A DNA stretch of 23,409 bases from Anaerolineae bacterium (GCA_020848855.1 JADLHH010000039.1:1-23409), one strand, 5' to 3'; positions 1-6,800 are shown, numbered from the stretch's first letter. The notes: generated by a model not told the origin, from the sequence alone. Program-made: numbers and translations.

Positions 1-70
1 CGCCGGGGAGATTGCCTTGCAGCACCTTGCTTTCGAGATAGGGGGTGTCTACCCGACCCTGAATCCGCAT
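1..70 (-). CDS. 5' end of a minus-strand gene, possible alpha/beta-hydrolase or esterase (partial)
   Basis: The complement starts with ATG at 70-68 and stays open to the window edge, giving 23 residues that begin MRIQGRVDTPYLESKVLQGN. An AGAGGA ribosome-binding site lies about 6-8 nt upstream of the ATG on the same strand, at roughly 76-82, which supports a real start. The N-terminus resembles, from memory, the opening of putative esterases of the alpha/beta-hydrolase fold, in which a TPYLESKVLxGN phrase precedes the catalytic core. No catalytic residue is inside the window, so the function is tentative. The gene is transcribed away from the palindromic repeat at 165-401 and in the same direction as the MFS gene behind it. 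Confidence 0.5.
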   Translation of the reverse strand, partial: MRIQGRVDTPYLESKVLQGNLPG

Positions 71-164
71 GGTTCGTCCTCTTTCTGGATACGCCGCGCA
101 TAACCAGCCCGCCATTTTAACCGATGCACGGCAAATGCGATTAGTTCCCTGCCACTGGCGGGTT

Positions 165-401
165 GCGGGGGCACGACATGAGGGTGTTTAAAAAGCCTTC
201 TTTTACCCCACCCCGGCTGAGCTTCGCTCAGCTTTCCCCTCCCCGATTTCAGGGAGGGGTACGAACCGGCTTGCGCCTTCCCCGAAGTCGGGGGAAGCGA
301 CCAGGCGAACCGCAGGTTCGCACGGCTGCGGGGTGGGGGTAAAAAAGTGCCAAATTCACGCTGGCGAATAGTTTTTAAACATCCCTATGTCGTGCCCCTA
401 C
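165..401. repeat. Nested palindromic repeat, MITE-like, GTAGGGGCACGAC family
   Basis: Terminal inverted arms lie at about 165-195 (GGGGCACGACATGAGGGTGT then TTAAAAA) and 371-401, whose complement reads GTAGGGGCACGACATAGGGA then TGTTTAAAAA. Inside is a second inverted pair, CTTTTACCCCACCCC at 200-214 against GGGGTGGGGGTAAAAAAG at 330-347. Within that are four small hairpins: GCTGAGC/GCTCAGC at 216-232, CCCCTCCC/GGGAGGGG at 237-259, CTTCCCC/GGGGAAG at 278-298 and GCGAACC/GGTTCGC at 305-321. It looks like one repeat inserted into another. It has no coding capacity and lies 10 nt past the MFS stop, so a terminator role is possible. Related shorter copies are at 6776-6800 and 23288-23354. Confidence 0.8.
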
Positions 402-410
402 GGGTTCACG

Positions 411-1664
411 CTACTGTGCAGGCTCGACCTCGACCTGCGGCGCGGGCGCGTCATGACGCGACGCCCGCCCGATCAGCCACACGACCGGCGCGAGCAACAG
501 CGCCGACGCGCTGAGCGCCGTCCGCAGCCCCAGCGCGCCACCGACCACGCCGATCACCGGACCTCCGGCGATCTGCCCGACCGCGTTGACCTGACCGAAG
601 CCCGACAGCATCGTCGCCCGCACGCCCGAATCGATGTGCTGGTTCGTCCAGGTCGAGACAATCGGCTCTACCGTGCCGCGCAGCGTCGTGGCGACCCACA
701 GCGCGATCAGCGCGACCCACACATTTTCCACCAGCGCGAAGATGAGCAGCGCCGTGACCATCACCGCGAACGCGGCGATCAGCGCGCGGGTGATGGCACG
801 CTGGCTGCGTGTGTCCAGCCGCCGCCGGGCGATCTCGGTCGCTGCCGCCGTCAGCGCCATGCCGACGATGTTGATGATGCCGAACCACACCACCGGGTCG
901 AGCGAGCCGAGCGCTGGCAGAACGAAGTCGCGCAGCAGGTGCGCCTGCCACAGCCGGTCGAAGCCTTCGCTGTAGATGCCGATCACCAGTCCAATGCCGA
1001 CGAACGTCAGCAGGATCGGGCGGGCGCGAACCAGCCCGGCGCTCGCGCGCACGGTGCGTGCCATTGACTGCCAGGTGGTGCGCTCGCCGCGCGGAGTCGG
1101 CTTGAAGCCGTTCTCCGGCATGACCAGCGCCAGAAAGATCGCCAGCGCGACGAACAGCGCCCCGCCGACCACGACTGGCAGCGCCAGCGCGGCGCTGCCC
1201 AGGATCACGCTCACGATGATCCCGGCGATTCCGCCGACTTGCCCCGCCTGCGCGCCGCGCATCAGCACCGCTCCGGTGTTTGCCTCGCCGACCTCGTCGA
1301 CGATCCAGGCTTCGAGCGCGCCGCTGGTGAAGGTCGCGCCGATGCCCCAGATTACCTGGTTCAGCAGCACCGCCCAGAAAAATGGCAGCGATCCTTCAAT
1401 CATGAAGCCGATGCCGATCAGCAGAAAGCCGATGATCACCGACAGGCGGCGGCTGTACAGGTCAGCGACGATGCCGGTAGGAATCTCGAACAGGAAGATG
1501 GTCACCTCCAGCGCCGTCCCCACCAGCACGAGCTGAAGCGGCGACAAGCCGACCACCTGTGCCTGATAGACCAGATTGAGCGTAAAAATGATGCCGAAGA
1601 GCAGCGACGACACGCCACTCAGGAGCAGGTAGACGCGATAAGCGTCCCATTTGCGCAAAGACAT
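411..1664 (-). CDS. MFS transporter, drug-efflux type
   Basis: The 417-residue protein is almost wholly hydrophobic, with about 11-12 predicted membrane helices, the usual size for a major facilitator. It should sit in the cytoplasmic membrane as a secondary transporter. The loop after helix 2 carries the MFS motif A as GIVADLYSRR (around residues 63-73). A hydrophilic central loop near residues 188-205 (PENGFKPTPRGERTT) separates the two six-helix halves. The MSLRKWDAYRVYLLLSGVSS opening resembles bacterial efflux MFS proteins of the macrolide/tetracycline-like group; the substrate cannot be read from sequence. The start is supported by GAGG five bases upstream of the ATG. It is transcribed alone, divergently from the GNAT gene at 2037, and ends 10 nt before a palindromic repeat. 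Confidence 0.88.
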   Translation of the reverse strand: MSLRKWDAYRVYLLLSGVSSLLFGIIFTLNLVYQAQVVGLSPLQLVLVGTALEVTIFLFEIPTGIVADLYSRRLSVIIGFLLIGIGFMIEGSLPFFWAVLLNQVIWGIGATFTSGALEAWIVDEVGEANTGAVLMRGAQAGQVGGIAGIIVSVILGSAALALPVVVGGALFVALAIFLALVMPENGFKPTPRGERTTWQSMARTVRASAGLVRARPILLTFVGIGLVIGIYSEGFDRLWQAHLLRDFVLPALGSLDPVVWFGIINIVGMALTAAATEIARRRLDTRSQRAITRALIAAFAVMVTALLIFALVENVWVALIALWVATTLRGTVEPIVSTWTNQHIDSGVRATMLSGFGQVNAVGQIAGGPVIGVVGGALGLRTALSASALLLAPVVWLIGRASRHDAPAPQVEVEPAQ

Positions 1665-2036
1665 GCAGCCTCACTCGCGTGCAGAATATTCGAATTCGGA
1701 AAACTGGTACGCGAAACCGGGGATGTCGCGCGGCGAGTGAGCGTGTCCAGAGGAGAGGTGTGAGGGGATACGACTATATGCCCTGAGATTTATACCCTGA
1801 AGCTGGCGATCAGGCGCGCTCCGCGAGACATCCGTTGAGCGATGAATTCAGGGTGAAGACTGTCATAGATGCTGCGCCTCGCTGGTTGGGTTTGTCGAGC
1901 AGTCTAGCATGGTTATCGAAAGCGATCAAGAGGTCAATACAAGGGCAGAGCGGCTGTAATGTCCGCCCGCCGGCGTTTATTGGAATACGCTGAGCGATGG
2001 GACTACAATAAGGGCATGTTTGGTGTGGAGCATGGC
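1665..2036. promoter_or_regulatory. Divergent intergenic region between MFS and GNAT genes
   Basis: This is 372 bp with no convincing gene. For the minus-strand MFS gene, TTGATC (complement of 1924-1929) and TAGACT (complement of 1901-1906) are spaced by 17 bp and form a possible promoter with a long leader of about 230 nt. A second minus-strand -10-like TATAAA lies at 1794-1789 without a good -35. An 8-bp inverted pair, ACCCTGAA (1794-1801) and TTCAGGGT (1847-1854), lies in between and could be a regulatory site; this is only a pattern. The plus-strand promoter is listed separately. Confidence 0.35.
1980..2009 (+). promoter_or_regulatory. Candidate sigma-70-type promoter for the GNAT-led gene run
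   Basis: TTGGAA at 1980-1985 and TACAAT at 2004-2009 are separated by 18 bp. Transcription would start near 2016, just ahead of the GGAG ribosome-binding site at 2027-2030. The promoter falls inside the upstream extension of the GNAT reading frame, which argues for the internal start at 2037. Confidence 0.5.
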
Positions 2037-2564
2037 ATGACGATCACTGTCCCCAAAATTACCACCCAACGGCTCACGCTGACCGCCTGCCCGCTGCAGG
2101 TGGCGCGGGCGGCGAGCGGCGGCAGACGCCAGATCGAGACGCTGGTCGGCGCGCGCATCGACGAGCGCTGGCTCGACGACGACGGACGTGGGCTGCTGAG
2201 TTACTACGATTACCAACTGCGCGAAGACCCGACCATGCTCGGCTGGGGCTTGTGGCTGATCATGCATACAAGGGAGCAGGTCGTGTTCGGCTCGGCGGGC
2301 TTCAAGGGCAAGCCGGATCGCGACGGATCAATCGAGATCGGCTACGGCATTTCGCCCAATTACCGGCTTCAGGGCTACACCTTCGAGACGGCGCGGGCGC
2401 TGGTCGACTGGGCGTTCGCGCACCCGGAAGTCAACCGCGTCAACGCCGAATGCCTGCCGGACAACACCGGGTCGGCGCGCATCCTCGAAAAGCTGGGCAT
2501 GACCCGGCTCGGCTTTCTGGGCGGCTATATCAAGTGGACGCTGCCCCGCCCCGCCGCCCCATGA
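2037..2564 (+). CDS. GNAT family N-acetyltransferase (RimJ/RimL-like)
   Basis: The 175-residue protein fits the GNAT fold of RimJ/RimL-type acetyltransferases, which move an acetyl group from acetyl-CoA to an amine. It opens with TTQRLTLT, the typical first strand of this subgroup. The acetyl-CoA pyrophosphate loop region is GYGISPNYRLQGYTFE, followed by the long helix ETARALVDWAF. The C-terminal NTGSARILEKLGM is the usual motif B region of the group. The acceptor substrate is unknown. The frame is open from 1959, but the start at 2037 is preferred: GGAG sits six bases upstream, a promoter lies within the extension, and the family N-terminus begins there. It heads a plus-strand run ending at 4907. 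Confidence 0.85.
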   Translation: MTITVPKITTQRLTLTACPLQVARAASGGRRQIETLVGARIDERWLDDDGRGLLSYYDYQLREDPTMLGWGLWLIMHTREQVVFGSAGFKGKPDRDGSIEIGYGISPNYRLQGYTFETARALVDWAFAHPEVNRVNAECLPDNTGSARILEKLGMTRLGFLGGYIKWTLPRPAAP

Positions 2565-2615
2565 CTACCCCTTCGGCAGCCCAAGCGAATCCATCCATCC
2601 CGTAAAGGATATCTC

Positions 2616-2954
2616 ATGAGCGACTGGAAACCGTTTGAAGACGGCGCGACCATCGGCATCAAAGGCGCGGAAGGCGGCACGATCATCGCCGACGAGCAGC
2701 ACGACGGCGGCGCGCGCATCACGCTGGAGCGCGACTGCCTGCGCGCCCCGTTCGCCATCACCTGCGTGATCTACGGCTGGGCGTATCACACGCGCTTTCT
2801 GGCGGACGAGCCGACGGCGAAGCAGTCCTACGACGACATGAAAGCCGGACTGGAAGGCATCGTGAAGCTGCTGCCGCCGGGGGACGGCGAAGAGACGCCC
2901 GACGCCGAGAAGATGGAGCAGGCGGTCACCGACTTCGCGCTGCGCTTCCCGTGA
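2616..2954 (+). CDS. Small conserved protein of unknown function
   Basis: The 112-residue soluble protein begins MSDWKPFEDGATIGIKGAEG and has a good ribosome-binding site (AAAGGA at 2603-2608). The composition is acidic, with no signal peptide or membrane segment. A hydrophobic core segment, APFAITCVIYGWAYHTRFL (about residues 48-66), is followed by a helical acidic C-terminus. The product looks like a family found in scattered bacteria without an assigned role; I recognise no catalytic motif. It lies 51 nt after the GNAT and 51 nt before the enoyl-CoA hydratase, so it is probably co-transcribed with both. Confidence 0.75.
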   Translation: MSDWKPFEDGATIGIKGAEGGTIIADEQHDGGARITLERDCLRAPFAITCVIYGWAYHTRFLADEPTAKQSYDDMKAGLEGIVKLLPPGDGEETPDAEKMEQAVTDFALRFP

Positions 2955-3005
2955 GGCACATCCGCCTGATACCGCTCACCTCGACCGCGTAATGGAGTTT
3001 CCGTC

Positions 3006-3782
3006 ATGCCCGAATACGAAACCATCCTCACCGAGACGCCCGCCGAGGGTGTTGGGCTGGTGCGCCTCAACCGCCCGCAGGCGCTCAACGCCCTCAACGC
3101 CACCCTCACCCGCGAGATTTTCGACGCGCTCGAAGCCTTCGACCACGACGACTCCATCGGCTGCATGATCCTCACCGGGGGCGACAAAGCCTTCGCCGCC
3201 GGGGCGGACATTAAAGCGATGGTCGATCAGACCGCCGTCGATATGATGTCCGACGACTTCACCGACTGGTCGCGCCTGTCGCGTCTGAGCAAGCCGGTGA
3301 TCGCCGCCGTGAGCGGCTGGGCGCTGGGCGGCGGCTGCGAGATGGCGATGATGTGCGACCTGATCGTCGCTTCCGAGACGGCGAAATTCGGGCAGCCGGA
3401 GATCAGCATCGGCATCATCCCCGGCGCGGGCGGCACGCAGCGGCTCACGCGCGCCGTCGGCAAGGCGCTGGCGATGGAAGTCATGCTTGGCGGGCGCAAC
3501 CTGACGGCGCAGGAAGCCCTCACTTACGGTTTGGTCAACCGCGTCGCCCCGGTTGACAGCTACCTGGACGAGGCGGTCAGGCTGGCGAGCAAAATCGCGT
3601 CGATGCCGCGCGTCGCCGTCCGGCTGATCAAGGACGCCGTCAACAAAGCACAGGAACTCCCGCTCAGCGCCGGGCTGGATTACGAGAAGCGCAGCTTCTA
3701 TCTCGCCTTCAGCACTGAAGACAAGACCGAAGGCATGAGCGCCTGTCTCGAGAAGCGACCAGCGCAGTGGAAACACCGCTGA
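3006..3782 (+). CDS. Enoyl-CoA hydratase/isomerase (crotonase family)
   Basis: This 258-residue enzyme has the normal length of a mono-domain crotonase, which hydrates trans-2-enoyl-CoA to 3-hydroxyacyl-CoA in fatty-acid or amino-acid breakdown. The oxyanion-hole regions are AFAAGADIK (62-70) and ALGGG (106-110). The two catalytic glutamates appear as E112 in GGGCEMAMMCDL and E132 in FGQPEISIGIIPGAGGTQRL. Their 20-residue spacing equals that of E144 and E164 in the rat mitochondrial enzyme, so true hydratase activity is likely. The C-terminus EGMSACLEKRPAQWKHR matches the family. The start at 3006 has a modest GGAG upstream. Its 3' end overlaps the next gene by 16 nt, suggesting translational coupling. 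Confidence 0.92.
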   Translation: MPEYETILTETPAEGVGLVRLNRPQALNALNATLTREIFDALEAFDHDDSIGCMILTGGDKAFAAGADIKAMVDQTAVDMMSDDFTDWSRLSRLSKPVIAAVSGWALGGGCEMAMMCDLIVASETAKFGQPEISIGIIPGAGGTQRLTRAVGKALAMEVMLGGRNLTAQEALTYGLVNRVAPVDSYLDEAVRLASKIASMPRVAVRLIKDAVNKAQELPLSAGLDYEKRSFYLAFSTEDKTEGMSACLEKRPAQWKHR

Positions 3783-4507
3783 CGATCCTCTATACCCACC
3801 GTCTGCTCGGTGACCTCGACGCGCTGCCGAAGCTGTACAGCTTCCTGCGCCAGCTACAGGCACATTACAGCGAGTCGCCCGCGCTGGTCTGCGCCGACGA
3901 CCCCGCCGCGCCGGTCGGCAGTGTGCTGCGCCTCGACCTGGGCGAAAGCTGCGATCCGTCTGTGTGGCACTGCGACGTGTCCGGCGGGCGCTCGACGCTG
4001 GTCGTGCTCGACGGCATGGGCTTCGACGCCGCCCGCGTCGACAACGCCGCCGTCATCCGCGCGCAGATGGGCGACGCCGTCCGCCTCGCGCTGGTGGACG
4101 GCGAGAATCCGCATCGGATTGAGGATGTTGTGGTGATAACCCACCCCTCAACCCCCAGCCCCTTCTCCTACACAGGTGGGGAGAAAGGGAACGCCCCTCG
4201 CCCCGTTCACGCGGGAGAGGGGCAGGGCGACCAGAGGCTGCACGGGGTGAGGGGGAATGTCTTGCAAATCAATCTGACTCCCGCCGAAACGACGCATCTC
4301 GACGGCGACCGGCTGTATCTGGCGGGGCTGGCGGGCAGCGAGCAGGTCGGCGTCGCCCAACTGACGCGCATCATCGACCGCTGGGCGCTGGTGACGCACG
4401 AAATTCACGACCTGCCCCGGCGCGCGCTCCCTGACCCGACGATAGCAGCCAGCGTCGATTTCGTCCTCAGCGAAGCCCGCTACGCGCAGAAACGCCGGTC
4501 ATCGTAG
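3767..4507 (+). CDS. Degenerate 5'-nucleotidase/UshA-like protein with an in-frame repeat insertion
   Basis: The 246-residue protein starts with GTG at 3767, inside the end of the enoyl-CoA hydratase. The opening TILYTHRLLGDLDALPKLYS resembles the first strand of UshA-type metallophosphatases (ILHTNDIHG), and GESCDPSVWH with GGRSTLVVLDGMGFDAARVDN resembles their next block. The metal-binding D and H of the first motif are not present, so phosphatase activity is doubtful. Residues about 125-165 (THPSTPSP to RGNV) are low-complexity and encoded by a palindromic repeat at about 4140-4257; removing it would join DVVVI to LQINLTP smoothly. The C-terminal part (LTPAETTHLDGDRLYLAGLA) looks like normal protein. 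Function unknown; the nucleotidase link is a weak inference. Confidence 0.7.
   Translation: METPLTILYTHRLLGDLDALPKLYSFLRQLQAHYSESPALVCADDPAAPVGSVLRLDLGESCDPSVWHCDVSGGRSTLVVLDGMGFDAARVDNAAVIRAQMGDAVRLALVDGENPHRIEDVVVITHPSTPSPFSYTGGEKGNAPRPVHAGEGQGDQRLHGVRGNVLQINLTPAETTHLDGDRLYLAGLAGSEQVGVAQLTRIIDRWALVTHEIHDLPRRALPDPTIAASVDFVLSEARYAQKRRSS
4140..4257. repeat. Palindromic CCCCTCA/TGAGGGG repeat inside a coding region
   Basis: The outer inverted arms are CCCCTCAACCCCC at about 4145-4157 and GGGGTGAGGGGG at about 4244-4255. Inner stems are CCCCTTCTCC against GGGGAGAAAGGG (about 4159-4189) and GCCCCTCGCCCCG against CGGGAGAGGGGC (4193-4223). This is the same architecture as the inner part of the element at 165-401. 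It adds about 40 codons to the gene at 3767-4507 without shifting the frame or adding a stop. Confidence 0.8.
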
Positions 4508-4514
4508 GCTGCCT

Positions 4515-4907
4515 ATGCTCGTCATCTACAGCGTCAATCCGGTGATCACGAACGAGGCGCTGAACCGGCTGTTCGCGGAGTCGTGGGCGGATCATCAGCC
4601 GGTCAATTTCGAGCCGATCCTCACGCGCAGCCTGGTCTACATCTGCGGCTATTTCGAACACCGGTTGGTCGGCTACGTCAACGTCGCCTGGGACGGCGGC
4701 AAGCACGCCTTCCTGCTCGACGTGACCGTGCATCCGAGCGCCCAGCGCAATGGTATCGGGCGCGAGCTTGTCCGCCGGGCGACGGAAGCCGCCCACGAGC
4801 GCGGTGTCGTCTGGCTGCACGTCGATTTCGAGCCGAGCCTGACCGAGTTCTATCGCGGCTGCGGCTTCACCCCCACCGATGCCGGTCTCATCCGCCTGCG
4901 CGAGTAA
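4515..4907 (+). CDS. GNAT family N-acetyltransferase (small)
   Basis: The 130-residue protein is a minimal single-domain GNAT. The core strand AFLLDVTVHPSAQRNGIGRE contains the acetyl-CoA pyrophosphate-binding signature QRNGIG, followed by the helix LVRRATEAAHERG. The C-terminal phrase EFYRGCGFTPTDAGLIRL is the familiar FYxxxGF motif B. The acceptor substrate cannot be told from sequence. It begins eight nt after the previous stop and is the last gene of the plus-strand run; ribosome-binding is weak (TAGGC), which fits coupled translation. A candidate terminator follows at 4931-4987. The gene is convergent with the SDR gene. Confidence 0.87.
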   Translation: MLVIYSVNPVITNEALNRLFAESWADHQPVNFEPILTRSLVYICGYFEHRLVGYVNVAWDGGKHAFLLDVTVHPSAQRNGIGRELVRRATEAAHERGVVWLHVDFEPSLTEFYRGCGFTPTDAGLIRLRE

Positions 4908-4930
4908 CCCTTCGTATCTGTCTATCGCAG

Positions 4931-4987
4931 GGGCGAGGCATCGATGAGCCAGCGGCTCACAGCTTCGCCCGTCTTTATTTTCTTGGC
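4931..4987 (+). terminator. Candidate Rho-independent terminator after the GNAT
   Basis: GGGCGAGGC (4931-4939) can pair with GCTTCGCCC (4962-4970), enclosing an inner stem TGAGCC/GGCTCA (4945-4950 and 4954-4959). A T-rich run, GTCTTTATTTTCTT, follows directly at 4971-4984. The position, 23 nt after the GNAT stop, suits termination of the plus-strand run. Confidence 0.5.
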
Positions 4988-5010
4988 GCGCTTGGCGTCT
5001 TGGCGGTTCA
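4974..5010 (-). repeat. Dispersed AACCGCCAAGACGCCAAG-type repeat at the SDR stop codon
   Basis: On the minus strand, directly after and including the TGA of the SDR gene, the sequence reads AACCGCCAAGACGCCAAG, then a further CGCCAAG unit and AAAATAAA. The phrase (CGCCAAG units, translating as NRQDAKxAKK) recurs in intergenic DNA of many cyanobacteria, planctomycetes and Chloroflexota, as far as I recall. Only one copy is visible in this window. Confidence 0.5.
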
Positions 5011-5988
5011 GGGATTTTCCTGATGCCACGCCGCCAGCAGCTCGGCTTCGCGCTCCGGCTTCATGCCGACTTTCAGCTCGCTGCCCGCGCCTTTCCACGC
5101 CAGCGTGTCGCGCGCGGTGTCGAGCGCCGAACAGAATGTCAGCCCGGCGTTGACCGCCCGCTGGTTGCTGACGGCGAAGATGTTCTCGTGGGGCGCGGGA
5201 ACCCAGAAGGGCAGCTCGGCGCCGTTGGTTTCGTGCACCTGCAGGAATTCGTCGCTCACCCACGTATAAGTCGGCGTCGTCCCGGCTGCCGCGCGGCACG
5301 ATTCCATCCACGCCGCCCACGTCAGCGGGCGCTCCGGTCCGGTCGCATTGAAGATGCCGCCCGCGTCCTGCTCCAGCAGATGCACCATCCACACGCCCAT
5401 ATCCCGCGCGTCGATCATCTGCACCGGGCGATCCGGCGCGCCCGGCACGAGGATTTCGCCGTCCCGCGCCGCCCGCAGCAGCCAGTAGGGGTAGCGGTCG
5501 GTCGGGTCGTACGGACCGACGATCATGCCGGGGCGCACGATCAGCGACCGTTCGCCGTAAATTTTCTCGACGACCTGCTCGCACAGCACTTTCAGCCCGC
5601 CGTAAGTCTCGCCCGTGATCTGTTCGACCGTCGGGTCTGCCAGCGTTTGCAGCGGCGCATCTTCGTCCGCGCCCGGCTCCGGCACGTCCTCGTAGACCGA
5701 AATGGTCGAGATGAACAGGTAGCGGCTCACCTTGTCGGCGAGCAGTTCCGCCGACTGGCGCACGATGCGCGGCAGGTAGCCGCAGGTATCAACCACCGCG
5801 TCCCAGCGACCGCCTTCCAGCGCCGACAGATCGCCGTCACGGTCGCCGCGCAGGTTCTCGACGTTTGGGTAGAGGTCGGCGTTGCTCTGCCCCCGGTTGA
5901 ACAGCGTAACCTGATGCCCGCGCGCCAGCGCCGCATCGACAAAATGCCGCCCCACGAACCGCGTCCCGCCGATCACCAGAATCTTCAT
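5008..5988 (-). CDS. Atypical SDR, NAD(P)-dependent epimerase/dehydratase-like
   Basis: The 326-residue protein is an extended-type short-chain dehydrogenase/reductase with a Rossmann N-terminus. The nucleotide motif is IGGTRFVGRH (residues 7-15): arginine replaces the central glycine of GGTGFVG, as in atypical SDRs related to the CSP41 group. NRG at 31-33 ends strand 2. The catalytic-site region shows Y129 and K133 (ETYGGLKVLCEQ), a YxxxK pair, after FISTISVYE at 92-100. VRPGMIVGPYDPTDRYPYWL at 151-170 is the family's substrate-loop region. The substrate is unknown; a sugar-nucleotide or other polar ligand is possible. The start has AAGGG/TAGG upstream and a strong promoter at 6025-6053. Confidence 0.87.
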   Translation of the reverse strand: MKILVIGGTRFVGRHFVDAALARGHQVTLFNRGQSNADLYPNVENLRGDRDGDLSALEGGRWDAVVDTCGYLPRIVRQSAELLADKVSRYLFISTISVYEDVPEPGADEDAPLQTLADPTVEQITGETYGGLKVLCEQVVEKIYGERSLIVRPGMIVGPYDPTDRYPYWLLRAARDGEILVPGAPDRPVQMIDARDMGVWMVHLLEQDAGGIFNATGPERPLTWAAWMESCRAAAGTTPTYTWVSDEFLQVHETNGAELPFWVPAPHENIFAVSNQRAVNAGLTFCSALDTARDTLAWKGAGSELKVGMKPEREAELLAAWHQENP

Positions 5989-6024
5989 CGCCTATCCCTT
6001 GAATTTTTTCGAACGTATGAAGAA

Positions 6025-6053
6025 AATCTACTGAATGCGCCGCCGCCTGTCAA
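6025..6053 (-). promoter_or_regulatory. Promoter for the SDR gene
   Basis: On the minus strand a perfect TTGACA (complement of 6048-6053) is followed after 17 bp by TAGATT (complement of 6025-6030). The predicted start near 6018 leaves a leader of about 30 nt to the ATG at 5988. This is the best consensus promoter in the window. Confidence 0.65.
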
Positions 6054-6076
6054 CAGTCCGCGCGCTGGCGTAGAAT
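6047..6076 (+). promoter_or_regulatory. Candidate promoter for the C39-like protease gene
   Basis: CTGTCA at 6047-6052 and TAGAAT at 6071-6076 are separated by 18 bp on the plus strand. The -35 overlaps the -35 of the opposite SDR promoter. The leader would be about 100 nt and includes the inverted pair AGCCGCAT (6114-6121) and ATGCGGCT (6136-6143), an 8-bp hairpin with a 14-nt loop. Confidence 0.4.
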
Positions 6077-6182
6077 CCATCCCCATACCATAATTCGAGT
6101 ATTGTCGTCGGGCAGCCGCATGGCGGGCGGCTTCAATGCGGCTTAATGGATCGACGCTGTACACGCTTGAGGGACACTGTAC

Positions 6183-6749
6183 ATGATTGCAATGCAGATA
6201 CCATACGTCAGCCAGTGGGATGAGACGGCGCATCTCGCACGCGGCGACTGCGGCATCGTCGCCGCCTGCATGATCGCCCTGTGGCGCGGAATCCAGACCA
6301 CCCCCGACCAGATGCTCAAAGAGGCGAAGCTCCCGGTGGGGCGGCTGGTCTATGACTTCCCGGACGTGATTCGCGCCGCGAAAGCCGTCGGGCTGGAGCT
6401 GGAATACCATTACCCGGCGACGTGGAACGTTATTCAGGCGGAACTGAAAGCCGGACGCCCGGTGCTCCCGCTGCTGAAGTACAACCTGATCGGCGGCAAT
6501 CAGGACAGCTTCGGCGGCGCGCATTTCTGGACGTGCATCGGCTACGACGACGAAAACGTCTACGTGAACGACCCCGACTGGTGGGGTAACCTGCGCGAAA
6601 AAGGGGCGATGCGCAAAATCCCGCTGACGCAGTTCAAGAAGGCGATCGGTCCGGCGCTGCTTGCGACCGGCAACCAGCCGTACCAGTCAATTTTCATGGT
6701 TCCCGACGACCCGGCAGCGCGCCGCAAGTCTTACCCGAAGATTCCATAG
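6183..6749 (+). CDS. C39-like papain-fold cysteine protease family protein
   Basis: The 188-residue protein fits the peptidase C39-like (Peptidase_C39_2) family. All expected active-site positions are visible: Q11 in YVSQWDE for the oxyanion hole, the nucleophile C23 in RGDCGIVAACM, H114 in GGAHFWTCIGYDD and D130 in VYVNDPDWWG. It has no signal peptide or membrane segment, so it may act in the cytoplasm, unlike the ABC-transporter-fused C39 domains that mature bacteriocins. The substrate is unknown. The start at 6183 is chosen because GAGGGA (6169-6174) is 8 nt upstream; the next ATG at 6192 is too far. It is divergent from the SDR gene and convergent with the histidine kinase. Confidence 0.82.
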   Translation: MIAMQIPYVSQWDETAHLARGDCGIVAACMIALWRGIQTTPDQMLKEAKLPVGRLVYDFPDVIRAAKAVGLELEYHYPATWNVIQAELKAGRPVLPLLKYNLIGGNQDSFGGAHFWTCIGYDDENVYVNDPDWWGNLREKGAMRKIPLTQFKKAIGPALLATGNQPYQSIFMVPDDPAARRKSYPKIP

Positions 6750-6753
6750 GGCG

Positions 6754-6800
6754 TTTGCTTCCCAAGCAAAATGTCGTAGGGCACGATATATCGTGCCCCC
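6754..6800. terminator. Double hairpin between convergent genes, including a GTAGGGGCACGA-family palindrome
   Basis: TTTGCTT (6754-6760) and AAGCAAA (6764-6770) form a 7-bp stem with a CCC loop five nt past the protease stop. A perfect 20-bp palindrome, GGGCACGATATATCGTGCCC, follows at 6779-6798, preceded by GTA. Being symmetric and placed between converging genes, it could stop transcription from both sides. The palindrome matches the arms of the repeats at 165-401 and 23288-23354. Confidence 0.55.

Noticed and set aside
1959..2036. Longer N-terminus for the first GNAT
   Set aside because: The stretch includes a promoter and the ribosome-binding site, and does not match the family N-terminus.
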